A stretch of DNA of 38,196 nucleotides, from assembly GCA_009469665.1 (NCBI GenBank), contig SSTB01000215.1, positions 1-38,196 on the forward strand, in the 5' to 3' direction. Source of the stretch: Azonexaceae bacterium. GTDB lineage: Bacteria > Pseudomonadota > Gammaproteobacteria > Burkholderiales > Rhodocyclaceae. This document shows positions 25,104 through 34,759 of the stretch, in pieces. Every line of letters starts with the position of its first letter. Position 1 is the first letter of the stretch. The position numbers and the translations under genes were made by a program. Below the pieces are notes generated by a model that worked only from the letters and a program-made list of their open reading frames with translations, was not told where the DNA came from and searched no databases.

Positions 25104-27659
25104 CTAAAGGGTGATATCCACATTGCCATCGTCGCCAGCCGTCGCCAGGGCCGGCAGGCAGGCCCGCAGGCTGGCCGCCATGTCACTGCCCCGCTGGAAG
25201 CGCTGATCCGGATCCTTGAGCAAGCTCCGGCCGATGATCGCGTTGAGTTCCGGGGGGACGGCCGGATTGACCGTGACCACGTCGGGGGCCGGTTCGTTGG
25301 CGATCTTGTACATGAGCTGGGCCATCGATTCGCCGACGAAGGGCAGCTGCCCGCTGCACAACTGGTACAGGGTGACGCCCAGGGAATAGAGGTCGGAGCG
25401 GCCATCGACCTTCTTGCCGGCCAATTGCTCGGGGGACATGTAGGACGGGGTGCCGAGGACCATGCCGGTCTTGGTCTTGGACGAATCGGTAATGCGGGCG
25501 ATGCCGAAATCGGTGACCTTGACCTGGTCCGACTCGGCTTCGTACATGATGTTGGCCGGCTTGATGTCGCGGTGGACGACGTTGTTCTGGTGGGCATAAT
25601 CGAGGGCTTCCGCCACCCGGGCCACCACCGACACCGCCCGGGCCAGCGGCAGGAGCGCGCCGGCCTTGGTCTGGGCAACGAGATCGCGGCCCTTGAGGAA
25701 TTCCATGGCGATGTAGGCGAGGTCGTGCTCCTCGCCGGCGTCGAAGATGGTGACGATGTTAGGGTGGTTGAGGCGGCCGGCGGTTTCGGCTTCGCGGAAG
25801 AAGCGCTCCTTGACCTCGGTCAGTTCGTCGGCTTCGAACTCCTGGGCGAGGGCCATGGTCTTGATGGCGACGACGCGGTTGATCTTGGGATCGCGACCGA
25901 GGTAGACCACCCCCATGGCGCCCTTGCCCAGTTCCTTTTCCACCTGGTAGCGGCCGAGCATGGGCTTTTCCACCTGGCCGTCGGCGAGGATCACCGTGCC
26001 GCCGCCGGACTGGCCGCGACTGCCGCCGAGGAGCACGGTTTCGGACATCTGCTTGGCCTTGGCGATGCGTTGTGGCAGGTCGCGGAAATTGAGGTTGAAG
26101 TCGGCCATGTAGCGGAAGACCGCCTCGGCCTTGTTGAACTGGCGCTTGCGCTCGTAATCCAGGGCCAGGTTGTAGAGATTTTCCATCAGCCCGTTGTCCA
26201 TCGGGCACTTGCGGAACTTGTCGAAGGCCATGTCGAGCTGGCCCTGGCCCTGGAAAGCCAGGCCGAGCATGCGGTTGGATTCGGCCGATTCGGAATCGGC
26301 TTTCTCCTTGCCACGCTCGGTGACCAGGAAGCGTTTGGTGGTGAGCAGCAAATGCCCCACCACGAGAAGGCTGGCTGCCCCCATCAATTGGATCCACAGG
26401 CCGCCCCCGACCATCAGGCCGAAATGGGCAGCCACCAGGCCGACCAGGAGAAGGGCCGTGGCCGCCGCGCCAAGGCCGGCCGAGAGCCGGGGGAGCACGG
26501 CGACGAGATAGGCGGCGACGAGGAGAAAGACGCCGAGGCCGGCCCAGACGCCCCAGGCGGGGGTGACGAAGAAGTGTTCCTGGAGGATGCTCGACACGGC
26601 GTGGGCCAGGGTCAGCACCGGCGCCATGGCGGGCGCCACCGGGGTCACCTGGGCCGCCCCCACGCCGGCGGCGGTAGCCCCGATCAGGACGATCTTGCCG
26701 GCGTACTTGCTGGCGGGAATCTTGCCGGCCACGACGTCGTAGAAGGAATCGACCTGAAAGGCGGGTTTTCCTTCGGCATCCTTGTAGAAGAAGGTGTTCA
26801 TCTGGGTGGCCTGGTCGGTGGCGATGCGCAGCTTGCCCAGGCGCACCTCCTCGCCCAGCTGGACCTGGATGTCGGCGGGGCCGAGATTGAGGCTCCGGGC
26901 AGCGATCATCAGGGCCAGGGAGGGGTAGTACTGGTCGAAATACTGGACCACCAGCGGCTCGGTGCGGATGCCCCCGTCGATGTCGGGATTGGCGTTGAGA
27001 TGCCCGAGGGCGGCGGCCCGGGCGCCCACCGCCTCGACCGGAATCTGGACCTGGACGCCGGGCAGTGCGACGCCGCTGCCGGGTGTGACCTGGACGACGC
27101 GGTTGCGCGCCACGAAGTCGGGCAGGGGTTTGTCCGGCCGGCCTCGGGCGTCGCCGAGCTGGAAGGTCAACGGCAGCAGGACCGAGTTGGCGCGGGCGTA
27201 GCTGTCGGCCAGCTTGCGGTCGGTATTGAGGGCCTCCTCGGCCTCCTTCAAGACGGCGGCGATCTTTTCCATCTCCGGCGTCGGTGCCGCGCCTTCGGCA
27301 GCCGCCTGGTTGACCAGATCGGTGAGCTTGGCGATGTAGGCGTAGCCGGCGCCGATTTCGGGTTCGTAGAAAAAGACGGTGTTGCCGATCACCTTGGCCT
27401 GGGCGCCCGCCAACAGGTCGGTGAGCTTGGCGTGCAGATCCCGCGGCCAGGGCCAGCGGCCCAGGTTGGCGACGCTATGGTCGTCGATGGCGATGACGGC
27501 GATGCGGTCCGAGGGCGGGCGCGTCGAGGCGCGGACCCCCATGTCATAAGCCTTGCGCTCCAGGCTCTGGACGAGATCCGAGCCGTTCAGCGCAAGCATG
27601 ACCAGCGTGACGACCACGCCGAGAAACCAGTCGGTTTTCCAGAACCCGGCCTTGCCCAT
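25104..27659 (-). CDS. CHASE2-domain Ser/Thr protein kinase
   Basis: An 851-aa membrane kinase. An N-terminal membrane segment (about 12-28) precedes an extracytoplasmic CHASE2 sensor (about 35-355, with WPWPRD at 69-74). Three membrane helices (about 368-440) and a TPR-like linker (about 460-535) follow. The Hanks-type kinase domain (about 568-840) has GKGAMG, Lys600 in VAIK, HRDIKPAN (about 696-703) and DFG (717-719), so it looks active. Its sensor is of the same type as the downstream cyclase's. It is the first gene of the ten-gene signalling run, with a GGAAAAAGGGGGG ribosome region and a promoter candidate just upstream. Confidence 0.95.
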   Translation of the reverse strand: MGKAGFWKTDWFLGVVVTLVMLALNGSDLVQSLERKAYDMGVRASTRPPSDRIAVIAIDDHSVANLGRWPWPRDLHAKLTDLLAGAQAKVIGNTVFFYEPEIGAGYAYIAKLTDLVNQAAAEGAAPTPEMEKIAAVLKEAEEALNTDRKLADSYARANSVLLPLTFQLGDARGRPDKPLPDFVARNRVVQVTPGSGVALPGVQVQIPVEAVGARAAALGHLNANPDIDGGIRTEPLVVQYFDQYYPSLALMIAARSLNLGPADIQVQLGEEVRLGKLRIATDQATQMNTFFYKDAEGKPAFQVDSFYDVVAGKIPASKYAGKIVLIGATAAGVGAAQVTPVAPAMAPVLTLAHAVSSILQEHFFVTPAWGVWAGLGVFLLVAAYLVAVLPRLSAGLGAAATALLLVGLVAAHFGLMVGGGLWIQLMGAASLLVVGHLLLTTKRFLVTERGKEKADSESAESNRMLGLAFQGQGQLDMAFDKFRKCPMDNGLMENLYNLALDYERKRQFNKAEAVFRYMADFNLNFRDLPQRIAKAKQMSETVLLGGSRGQSGGGTVILADGQVEKPMLGRYQVEKELGKGAMGVVYLGRDPKINRVVAIKTMALAQEFEADELTEVKERFFREAETAGRLNHPNIVTIFDAGEEHDLAYIAMEFLKGRDLVAQTKAGALLPLARAVSVVARVAEALDYAHQNNVVHRDIKPANIMYEAESDQVKVTDFGIARITDSSKTKTGMVLGTPSYMSPEQLAGKKVDGRSDLYSLGVTLYQLCSGQLPFVGESMAQLMYKIANEPAPDVVTVNPAVPPELNAIIGRSLLKDPDQRFQRGSDMAASLRACLPALATAGDDGNVDITL

Positions 27660-27719
27660 GCCCCCTTTTTCCTGTGGTGTTTTCAGCGCCCGGCGCTGAC
27701 GTTCGAATATTTGTCCGCT

Positions 27720-27748
27720 ATTCTTACGCGCCGGTCCAGCCTAGTCAA
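27720..27748 (-). promoter_or_regulatory. candidate sigma-70 promoter of the kinase-cyclase-ATPase operon
   Basis: On the minus strand TTGACT (27748-27743) is followed after 17 bases by AAGAAT (27725-27720), 5 of 6 and 4 of 6 matches to the consensus. The implied start is near 27713, leaving a leader of about 55 bases that contains the palindrome CAGCGC-N3-GCGCTG (27684-27698). It lies in the gap between the two same-strand genes. Confidence 0.5.
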
Positions 27749-27751
27749 ATT

Positions 27752-28708
27752 TCATCCCAGCGGCAGCGCGGTTCCCAGGCCCATTTCCTGGGCCGCCCGG
27801 ACGACCCGCAGGGCGACGGCGAGATCCTGGATGGCCATGCCCTGGGATTCAAACAGGGTGATCTGGTCGGCCGCCGTCCGGCCGGCCCGGCGGCCGATGA
27901 TGATGTCGCCCAGTTCGATGAGCTGCCGCGGATGGAGCCGCCCTTTTTCGAGCAAGGGCAGAAGGTCGCCGGCTTCGGCCAGGGCGGTCGGCACGGCGTC
28001 GACGCAAACCGGTTGGCAGCGCTTGACGGCGTCTTCCGAAAGTTCACGGCGGATCAGGGCGTTCGAACCGGCGGCGTTGATGTGGCAGCCCGGTTCGAGC
28101 CAATCGGCGTCGAACAAGGGTTCGGCGGCGGTAGTCACAGTCCCCACTACGTCGCTGCCCCGCACCGTCGCTTCCGGGCTGGCGGCGGGCTCGACGGCGA
28201 CCTCCAGTTCGACGCTCAGGCGCTGGCAGAAGGCCGCCAGCCTCTCGGGCCGGCGGCCCCAGACCTTGACCCGCTCAAGGGGCAGGGCGGCGCAGATGGC
28301 CCGCAGATGGCCCTCGGCCTGCCAGCCCGAGCCGAAGACCCCGGCCACCCGGCTGTCGGGCCGGGCCAGCCACTTGGCGGCAACACCGCTGGCGGCCCCG
28401 GTGCGCATCATGCCCAGGTAGTCGGCCTCGATGATGGCCAGCAGCATGCCGCTGGCGGCATCGAAGAGATGGACGAGGAAGCGGTTGCCGCTGCGGTTGC
28501 TGGTGTAGGCCTTGTAGCCGAGCACACCCTGGGCCGGCAGCGCCCCCTGCAGCAGGTGGAGCACGGTGCGCGGCAGGCGCGTGCGGGCCCTCGGAGTGTC
28601 CTGGGCTTCCCCCAGGGCAAGGTCGCGGTGGGCCGATTCGACGGCCTCCAGGGCCAGGGCCATGGTGAGAACCTGTTTGACGTCGTGTTCGCTGAGAAAG
28701 AGGGCCAA
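27752..28708 (-). CDS. ornithine cyclodeaminase/mu-crystallin family protein
   Basis: A 318-aa NAD(P)-dependent enzyme of the OCD/mu-crystallin family. It shows the family's RTGAASGVAAKWLARPDS region, the dinucleotide-binding GVFGSGWQAEGH loop and the GSDVVGTVTTA element. Members act as ornithine cyclodeaminase, ketimine reductase, or alanine or other amino acid dehydrogenases, and sequence alone does not pick one. It is 11 bases downstream of the TerC gene. It lies upstream of the kinase gene on the same strand, but with its own intervening promoter candidate. The closing MGLGTALPLG tail is normal for the family. Confidence 0.85.
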   Translation of the reverse strand: MALFLSEHDVKQVLTMALALEAVESAHRDLALGEAQDTPRARTRLPRTVLHLLQGALPAQGVLGYKAYTSNRSGNRFLVHLFDAASGMLLAIIEADYLGMMRTGAASGVAAKWLARPDSRVAGVFGSGWQAEGHLRAICAALPLERVKVWGRRPERLAAFCQRLSVELEVAVEPAASPEATVRGSDVVGTVTTAAEPLFDADWLEPGCHINAAGSNALIRRELSEDAVKRCQPVCVDAVPTALAEAGDLLPLLEKGRLHPRQLIELGDIIIGRRAGRTAADQITLFESQGMAIQDLAVALRVVRAAQEMGLGTALPLG

Positions 28709-28719
28709 TTCCGGTCTCC

Positions 28720-29415
28720 TTAGACGATCTTGATATTCTGCCGCGCCCGTATCCGCCGCTCCAACCAGCGGCCGACCGCGACCACGATCACGGCCACCAC
28801 CGCGCCGCCGGCTCTGGGCGCCCAGGCTGGCAGGGCGAAAAGGGCCTGCACGCCGCCGTCGGCGAGCATCATCTCGCCGGCGACGTAGCCGAGCAGCCCC
28901 GCCCCGATGAGAACGACCACCGGCCAGCGCTCCATGGCGTGCATGATGACCTGGCTCGACCAGACGATGAGGGGGATGCTGAACACCAGGCCGAATATAA
29001 GCAGCGACAGGTTGCCGTGGGCGGCGCCGGCGACACCGATGACGTTGTCCAGACTCATCACGAAATCGGCAATGATGATTGTCTTGATGGCGCCCCAGAG
29101 ATTGTCTGCCGCGGCGATATCCTCGCCGTCGCCGTCTTCCGGCAGAAGAAGCTTGACGGCGATCCAGACCAGCAGCAGCCCCCCCGCCAGCTTGAGCCAG
29201 GGCAGGTTCAAGACCAGGGCGGCGAAGACCGTAAGAAGCACGCGCAAAAAGATGGCGCCGGCGACACCCCAGAAGATGCCTTGCTTGCGTTGTTGCGGCG
29301 CCAGGTTGCGGCAGGCCAGGGCGATCACCACCGCGTTGTCGCCCGACAGGACGATATCGATGGCAATGATTTGCAGGACTGCCGTCCAGAATTCGAGGGA
29401 GCTGAGATCCGGCAT
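28720..29415 (-). CDS. TerC-family membrane protein (YjbE-like)
   Basis: A 231-aa membrane protein with about seven helices. It has the TerC hallmarks: DIVLSGDNAVVIALAC in the first helix and the equivalent FVMSLDNVIGVAGAAHG in the second half, each with the acidic residues thought to bind metal. Family members export manganese or load metal onto secreted proteins; no specific substrate can be assigned. A gap of 44 bases separates it from the penicillin-binding protein gene upstream, and no manganese riboswitch (yybP-ykoY type) was seen there. Confidence 0.9.
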   Translation of the reverse strand: MPDLSSLEFWTAVLQIIAIDIVLSGDNAVVIALACRNLAPQQRKQGIFWGVAGAIFLRVLLTVFAALVLNLPWLKLAGGLLLVWIAVKLLLPEDGDGEDIAAADNLWGAIKTIIIADFVMSLDNVIGVAGAAHGNLSLLIFGLVFSIPLIVWSSQVIMHAMERWPVVVLIGAGLLGYVAGEMMLADGGVQALFALPAWAPRAGGAVVAVIVVAVGRWLERRIRARQNIKIV

Positions 29416-29459
29416 CGTGGGTTTCGTTTAGGCCGCCATTGTAACCGGCCTGGCCCGGA

Positions 29460-32400
29460 CTAAGCCGGGCAACGGGACTTGGCCGCCGCCGGCTGGCCGG
29501 AAACCAGGGGGCGCAGCAGCGGTTCCAGTTCCTTGAGCACGCTCACCGGCAGGGCCGAGGTGAAATCGTAGGCGGCGGCCTGTTCGCCCGGGACAAAGGC
29601 GGTCACCGTGCCGAAGAAGCGCTCGCCGAGGTAGAAGACGAAGGTCGCGGCGCGATTGACCACCCGCGAGTACTTGATCTGGCCGCCCGCCCCCACCACG
29701 TCGAAGCGGTGGTCGCCGGTACCGGTCTTGCCGCCCACCAGGAGCGGCTTGCCCGCCTCGTCCTTGTAAGTATCCTTGACCCGCCTGGCGGTACCGCTAT
29801 TGACCACCCGCAGGAGCGCCTGACGCGCCGCCGCCGCCACCTCCTCGGGCAAGACCCGCTCGCCCTGGCGGGGTTGCCACGCCATCTGGGTTTCGAAGGG
29901 CGTATTGGCGGCAAAACGCAACTGGTCCACCCGCACCGTCGAATGGCGGATGCCGCCGTTGACCACGATGCCCATCAGTTCGGCGAGGGCAGCCGGCCGG
30001 TCGGCGGAGCTGCCGATCGAGGTGGCGTAGGACGGCACCAGCCGTTCGAAGGGATAGCCGACCCGGCGCCAAGCCGCCGTAATACGCTCGAAGGCCTCGG
30101 CTTCGAGGGCGATTTTGATGCGCACGTCCTGGGCATGGCGGAAGCGTGAATTGAGCAGCCAGCGGTAGGCTTCCTGGCGCTGCTGCCCGCTGGCCGCGAC
30201 CACCTGGTCGAAATTGGCTCCCGGATGCTGCTTCAAATAACCCACCAGCCACAGTTCCAGCGGATGCACCCGGGCCAGGTAACCCTGGTCGGAAAGGTTC
30301 AGCCGAAGCGGCGCATAGGTGGCGTAGAGGCGCCTCAACTGGGCCTCGCCACCCACCCGGTCGCCCAACTGGCTGGCCATGAAGGCGCTGAAGGCGGCGA
30401 AGTCGGCCTGGGGTTCGACGCCGAGAAACGCCGCCGCCAGCCGGCTGGGCAGGGGCCGCAGGTCGGAGATCAAGGCAGGAAGCAGTTCTTCCGGGGGGGT
30501 GCCGCGATACTTGCGGTAGAAGTGGGCCAGAAACTCCTTGCCTTCGCGGTCGGCGAACTGGCTGAGGAAACGCCGCCGCACCCGCTCGTCGCCGTCCCGC
30601 AAGGGCCGGCCGGGGGCATCTTCGGCTTCGAAGGTGTGGTAATGGACGACGTCACGCATGATGCGGACGAAGGCAAGATTCACCGACTGTTCCAGGGCTT
30701 CGGCCACGGATGGCACCTTGGCGTCGTCTTCGTGCTTGAAATTGCCGAAGGTGTGCAGGCCGCCGCCGGTGAAGAAGCTTTCGTGGGGATTGGCCGAGTA
30801 GCGGCGCTCCAGGGCGGCGGCGAGCATCGGCGCCAGGCCCTTGTCCTTGGCCCCCGGGAGGTACTCCACCGCCCAGCGCGTCAGGTTGTCGCCGCCTTCG
30901 GTCTTGATCTTGCGCAGTTCCTCCGGCGCCAGGCCGGCATAGCGCCGATGGAGGTCGGCGGCGGCTTCAAGATAGGTGACGAGGGTGCGGAACTTGGCGC
31001 TGGAACCCAGATCGAGCTTGGTACCGACGTTGATGTCGAGGGGCTGGTCCACGTTGTCGGCCTGGACCCGCAGGAGGTTGCCGAAGGGCGTCGCTTCGTA
31101 GAGGGTGAAGCTGTAGCGCACCTCGGCCGGGTCGCCCCGCTGGAGCAGCCGGTCGGCCTTGAGTCCGAGGCACTTGAGGACGGCGTCGTCGCGCAGGGTG
31201 GCGAGAAAGCGGGTCACCGCCGCCTGGGACGGCCCGTCGAGGGTGGTGCGGGCGGTCAGGTCGTAGCGATCCAGGGCATAGAGGTTGCCCACCTCGAGCA
31301 GGTCGGCAAGAACGCCGCGGGCGGCGTTGACCGCCTTGCGTTCGACGAAGGAGATGGGCGGCGGCGGCGGCGCCTTGTCCCGGGGCTGCAAGGCGATGGC
31401 CAGGGCGGCGTCGCGCAGTTCCGGCGAAATGATGCCGTCCCGGGCCAGGAGGCGAAGGTGGCTGTCGGTCAGTTCGGCCAGGCGCTGGGCGTTTTCGGCA
31501 AGCAGGTCGGAAGGCCGGCGCTGGGCGACAAACAGCGACAAGGCCTCCTTGAAGGGCGCCGCGGCGGCGGCGGGGTTGTCCGCGGCGGCGGCCAGCGACC
31601 GGTTGGCCTCGGCAAAATCACGGCCGTACCAGGCCCACAGCCCGTCCCCCAGGCCGTTGACCTCGCCCACTCCGGAGACGGCGCCGAGGGGAACCGAATT
31701 GACAAAGTCGAGGACGATGCGGCGCCGGGTCTCCAGGGTTTCCTCGCCGCCCTGGTAAGCCCGCAGGGAGGCCGAAGCCATCTGTCGCAGTTTTTCTTCA
31801 GCGCCGTGGGTGCGCCCCCCCGGCGAATGGCGGAATTTCTCGATCTGGGTGGCCAGGGTGCTGCCGCCGGCCCGGCTTGCCCCGCCGGGATCGACGGCCC
31901 GCACCGCCTGGCCGAAAACGGCCCGGCCGAAGCGGTCCCACTCGACCGCCGGGTTGCGCCGGGGATGGTCGGCGTCGAGCAACTCGCGGTTTTCGATATA
32001 CAGGAGCGCCGCCACGACCACCGGGGGAACGGTCTCGAAGCGCTCGTACTGGCGTTCGGGATAGCGGGTCGAATAGATGGTTGCGCCGTTGCGGTCTTCG
32101 ACGGTCAACCCGGCCTGGGATTTTTCCCGGTAGATCGGGTAGAGGCCGCGTCCGGTGAGTTCGACGAAGCGCTCGGACTGGCGTGCCTGGGCGGTCACTT
32201 GGAAGCCGGCGGCGGCCAGCCGCGGCAGGGATTCACCAAGCTGGCTATAGCCCAGACGCTGGTTGTAGGGGCCGCCGTCGGGCAGCCAGAGCTGAGGATT
32301 GGCGCCGGGTTTGAGGGAGAACGCAGCGTCCTTGGCCAGCTCGGTGAACAGCCGCGCCTGGAGCCAGGATTCGCGCATTTCCACCCAGCCGGCGGCCAGG

Positions 32401-32507
32401 GCCGCGGCAAGAACGACGAGCAGGATACGCAATATCCAGCTACGGGGAAAAAGGCGCCATCGGCGTTCCGGACGCCGTCCATCCCTCGGGGTGCTTGCGT
32501 GATCCAT
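29460..32507 (-). CDS. divergent class A penicillin-binding protein (GT51 and transpeptidase)
   Basis: A 1015-aa protein with one N-terminal membrane helix (about 24-43). A GT51 glycosyltransferase-like region (about 155-340) carries IENREL where canonical enzymes have EDxxF, and GGSTLATQIEKF for GGSTITQQLxKN. The transpeptidase region runs from about 420 to 985, with SSAK where the active site SxxK is expected, then SVN and KTGT. These motifs are complete but altered, so the enzyme may work on peptidoglycan in a special way. It is longer than standard PBP1a (about 800-850 aa) because of extra helical sequence between domains. It stands alone, with SucD's gene upstream on the same strand. Confidence 0.85.
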   Translation of the reverse strand: MDHASTPRDGRRPERRWRLFPRSWILRILLVVLAAALAAGWVEMRESWLQARLFTELAKDAAFSLKPGANPQLWLPDGGPYNQRLGYSQLGESLPRLAAAGFQVTAQARQSERFVELTGRGLYPIYREKSQAGLTVEDRNGATIYSTRYPERQYERFETVPPVVVAALLYIENRELLDADHPRRNPAVEWDRFGRAVFGQAVRAVDPGGASRAGGSTLATQIEKFRHSPGGRTHGAEEKLRQMASASLRAYQGGEETLETRRRIVLDFVNSVPLGAVSGVGEVNGLGDGLWAWYGRDFAEANRSLAAAADNPAAAAAPFKEALSLFVAQRRPSDLLAENAQRLAELTDSHLRLLARDGIISPELRDAALAIALQPRDKAPPPPPISFVERKAVNAARGVLADLLEVGNLYALDRYDLTARTTLDGPSQAAVTRFLATLRDDAVLKCLGLKADRLLQRGDPAEVRYSFTLYEATPFGNLLRVQADNVDQPLDINVGTKLDLGSSAKFRTLVTYLEAAADLHRRYAGLAPEELRKIKTEGGDNLTRWAVEYLPGAKDKGLAPMLAAALERRYSANPHESFFTGGGLHTFGNFKHEDDAKVPSVAEALEQSVNLAFVRIMRDVVHYHTFEAEDAPGRPLRDGDERVRRRFLSQFADREGKEFLAHFYRKYRGTPPEELLPALISDLRPLPSRLAAAFLGVEPQADFAAFSAFMASQLGDRVGGEAQLRRLYATYAPLRLNLSDQGYLARVHPLELWLVGYLKQHPGANFDQVVAASGQQRQEAYRWLLNSRFRHAQDVRIKIALEAEAFERITAAWRRVGYPFERLVPSYATSIGSSADRPAALAELMGIVVNGGIRHSTVRVDQLRFAANTPFETQMAWQPRQGERVLPEEVAAAARQALLRVVNSGTARRVKDTYKDEAGKPLLVGGKTGTGDHRFDVVGAGGQIKYSRVVNRAATFVFYLGERFFGTVTAFVPGEQAAAYDFTSALPVSVLKELEPLLRPLVSGQPAAAKSRCPA

Positions 32508-32602
32508 ACCGGCCGCTCTCCTTGGCGACTTGAATTACTGGTTGATGCTGTTGGTGTGGCGGCATTTTAGACCGAAGATTTGCAGAAAATCCGCCGAACC
32601 AT

Positions 32603-32633
32603 AAAAAAAGCGCCGGGGGTACCCGGCGCTTTT
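32603..32633 (-). terminator. rho-independent terminator after sucD
   Basis: A perfect 9-bp stem (AGCGCCGGG with CCCGGCGCT) closes a GGTA/TACC tetraloop and, on the minus strand, is followed by seven T. It lies 24 bases after the sucD stop and closes the sucCD transcript. Confidence 0.93.
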
Positions 32634-32656
32634 CGTGGCGAAGGACTTCGCAGGTG

Positions 32657-33550
32657 TTACAGCATGGCCTTCAGGAGCTTGGCCATTTCGGACGGGTTGC
32701 GCGTCACCTTGAAGCCGCACTCTTCCATGATGGCGAGCTTGGCGTCGGCGGTGTCGGCGCCGCCGGAGATCAGCGCACCGGCGTGGCCCATGCGCTTGCC
32801 GGCCGGAGCGGTAACGCCGGCGATGAAGCCGACGATCGGCTTCTTCATGTTGGCCTTGCACCACTGGGCGGCTTCGGCTTCATCGGGACCGCCGATTTCG
32901 CCGATCATGATGACTGCGTCGGTGTCCGGGTCGTCATTGAAGGCCTTCATGACATCGATGTGCTTCAGACCGTTGATCGGGTCACCGCCGATACCGACGG
33001 CGGACGACTGGCCGAGGCCCAGTTCGGTCAGCTGACCGACGGCTTCGTAGGTCAGCGTGCCGGAGCGGGAAACCACGCCGATGCGGCCCTTCTTGTGGAT
33101 GTGGCCGGGCATGATGCCGATCTTCACTTCGTCCGGGGTGATCAGGCCGGGGCAGTTCGGGCCGAGCAGCAGGGTCTTCTTGCCGCCCTTGGCTTCCTTT
33201 TCCTTCATCTTGTTGCGCACCATCAGCATGTCGCGGACGGGGATGCCTTCGGTGATGCAGATCGCCAGGTCGAGGTCGGCTTCGACGGCTTCCCAGATCG
33301 CCGCAGCAGCGCCCGGGGGCGGCACGTAGATGACGGAAACGGTGGCGCCGGTTTCAGCGGCTGCTTCCTTGACGGAGGCGTAGATGGGCACGTCGAAAAT
33401 CTTTTCGCCGGCCTTCTTCGGGTTCACGCCAGCGACGAAACAGTTCTTGCCGTTTGCGTACTCGATGCACTTTTCGGTGTGGAACTGAACGGTCTTGCCG
33501 GTGATGCTCTGGGTGACGATCTTGGTGTCTTTGTTGATCAGGTTAGACAT
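32657..33550 (-). CDS. sucD: succinyl-CoA ligase (ADP-forming) subunit alpha
   Basis: A 297-aa TCA-cycle enzyme subunit. It carries the CoA-binding Rossmann domain at the N-terminus and the phosphohistidine loop [14 protein letters not shown], in which the histidine is phosphorylated during the reaction. With SucC it makes succinate and ATP from succinyl-CoA. Length is normal (about 290). It starts 10 bases after the sucC stop and ends at a strong terminator. Confidence 0.97.
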   Translation of the reverse strand: MSNLINKDTKIVTQSITGKTVQFHTEKCIEYANGKNCFVAGVNPKKAGEKIFDVPIYASVKEAAAETGATVSVIYVPPPGAAAAIWEAVEADLDLAICITEGIPVRDMLMVRNKMKEKEAKGGKKTLLLGPNCPGLITPDEVKIGIMPGHIHKKGRIGVVSRSGTLTYEAVGQLTELGLGQSSAVGIGGDPINGLKHIDVMKAFNDDPDTDAVIMIGEIGGPDEAEAAQWCKANMKKPIVGFIAGVTAPAGKRMGHAGALISGGADTADAKLAIMEECGFKVTRNPSEMAKLLKAML

Positions 33551-33560
33551 TCGGTGCTCC

Positions 33561-34721
33561 TTACTTGACCGCTTCGACGATCTTGGTGGCGGCCTCGGCC
33601 ATGGAATCGGCAGAGATGATGGGCAGACCGGAATCCTTGAGGATCTGCTTGCCGATTTCTTCGTTGGTGCCCTTCATGCGGACGACCAGCGGCACCGACA
33701 GGTGCGTTTCGCGGGCCGCGGCGACGACGCCGGTGGCGATGGTGTCGCAGCGCATGATGCCGCCGAAGATGTTGACCAGGATGCCCTTGACCTTGGGGTT
33801 CTTGAGCATGATCTTGAAGGCTTCGGTGACCTTCTCGGTCGTGGCGCCGCCGCCGACGTCGAGGAAGTTGGCCGGCTCGGCGCCGAACAGCTTGATGGTG
33901 TCCATGGTGGCCATCGCCAGGCCGGCACCGTTCACCAGACAGCCGATGTTGCCGTCGAGCGAGATGTAGGCGAGGTCGAACTTGGAGGCTTCGATTTCGT
34001 CGGCGTCTTCTTCGTCCAGGTCGCGCATGGCGACGATTTCCGGCTGGCGGTACAGGGCGTTGGAGTCGAAGTTGAACTTGGCGTCGAGCGCCTTGACGGT
34101 GCCGTCGCCTTCGTGGATCAGCGGGTTGATTTCGGCCAGCGAAGCATCGGTTTCCATGTAGCAGGTGTAGAGCTTCTTGAAGGTGTCGATGGCCTGGGCC
34201 TGCGAGGCCTCCGGCACGCCGATGCCGACCGCCAGTTGCTTGGCCTGCTCGTCGGTAATGCCGACCAGCGGATCGACGAACACCTTGATGATCTTCTCGG
34301 GGGTCTTGTGCGCGACTTCCTCGATGTCCATGCCGCCCTCGGAGGAAGCCATCATGGCGACCTTCTGGGTGGCGCGGTCGGTCAGCGCCGCGACGTAATA
34401 TTCCTTCCTGATGTCAGCGCCGTCCTCGATCAGCAGGCGACGCACCTTCTGGCCTTCCGGACCGGTCTGGTGGGTCTTGAGTTGCATGCCGAGGATGCTG
34501 CCGGCGTGCTGGCGCACTTCGTCGAGCGACTTGGCGAGCTTGACGCCGCCGCCCTTGCCGCGGCCGCCGGCATGGATCTGGGCCTTGACCACCCAGATCT
34601 TGCCGCCCAGTTGTTCTGCCGCCTTGACGGCCTCATCGACGGAAAAACACGGAATGCCGCGCGGGGTCGCCACGCCGAACTTCCTCAGGATTTCCTTGCC
34701 CTGATACTCGTGGATCTTCAT
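33561..34721 (-). CDS. sucC: succinyl-CoA ligase (ADP-forming) subunit beta
   Basis: A 386-aa ATP-grasp protein, the nucleotide-binding partner of SucD. It opens with [22 protein letters not shown] and has the ATP-grasp glycine-rich loop ([16 protein letters not shown]) and the subunit-binding GGGATTEKV and [10 protein letters not shown] segments. Length matches the bacterial norm of about 386-388. The start has a GAAGGAAAG ribosome site and a promoter just upstream. It is the first gene of sucCD. Confidence 0.97.
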   Translation of the reverse strand: MKIHEYQGKEILRKFGVATPRGIPCFSVDEAVKAAEQLGGKIWVVKAQIHAGGRGKGGGVKLAKSLDEVRQHAGSILGMQLKTHQTGPEGQKVRRLLIEDGADIRKEYYVAALTDRATQKVAMMASSEGGMDIEEVAHKTPEKIIKVFVDPLVGITDEQAKQLAVGIGVPEASQAQAIDTFKKLYTCYMETDASLAEINPLIHEGDGTVKALDAKFNFDSNALYRQPEIVAMRDLDEEDADEIEASKFDLAYISLDGNIGCLVNGAGLAMATMDTIKLFGAEPANFLDVGGGATTEKVTEAFKIMLKNPKVKGILVNIFGGIMRCDTIATGVVAAARETHLSVPLVVRMKGTNEEIGKQILKDSGLPIISADSMAEAATKIVEAVK

Positions 34722-34759
34722 GAGATACTTTCCTTCGTTGGGTCTTGCCGGAAGCGCCG

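Noticed and set aside
27684..27698. Terminator after the ornithine cyclodeaminase family gene
   Set aside because: The palindrome CAGCGC-N3-GCGCTG is not followed by a T run on the minus strand, and it lies in the leader of the kinase operon.
25425..28421. A 998-codon open frame on the plus strand opposite the kinase gene
   Set aside because: It is a G+C-driven antisense frame: composition is Gly, Ala, Val, Asp and Glu with no domain, and it spans two well-supported genes and their promoter on the other strand.
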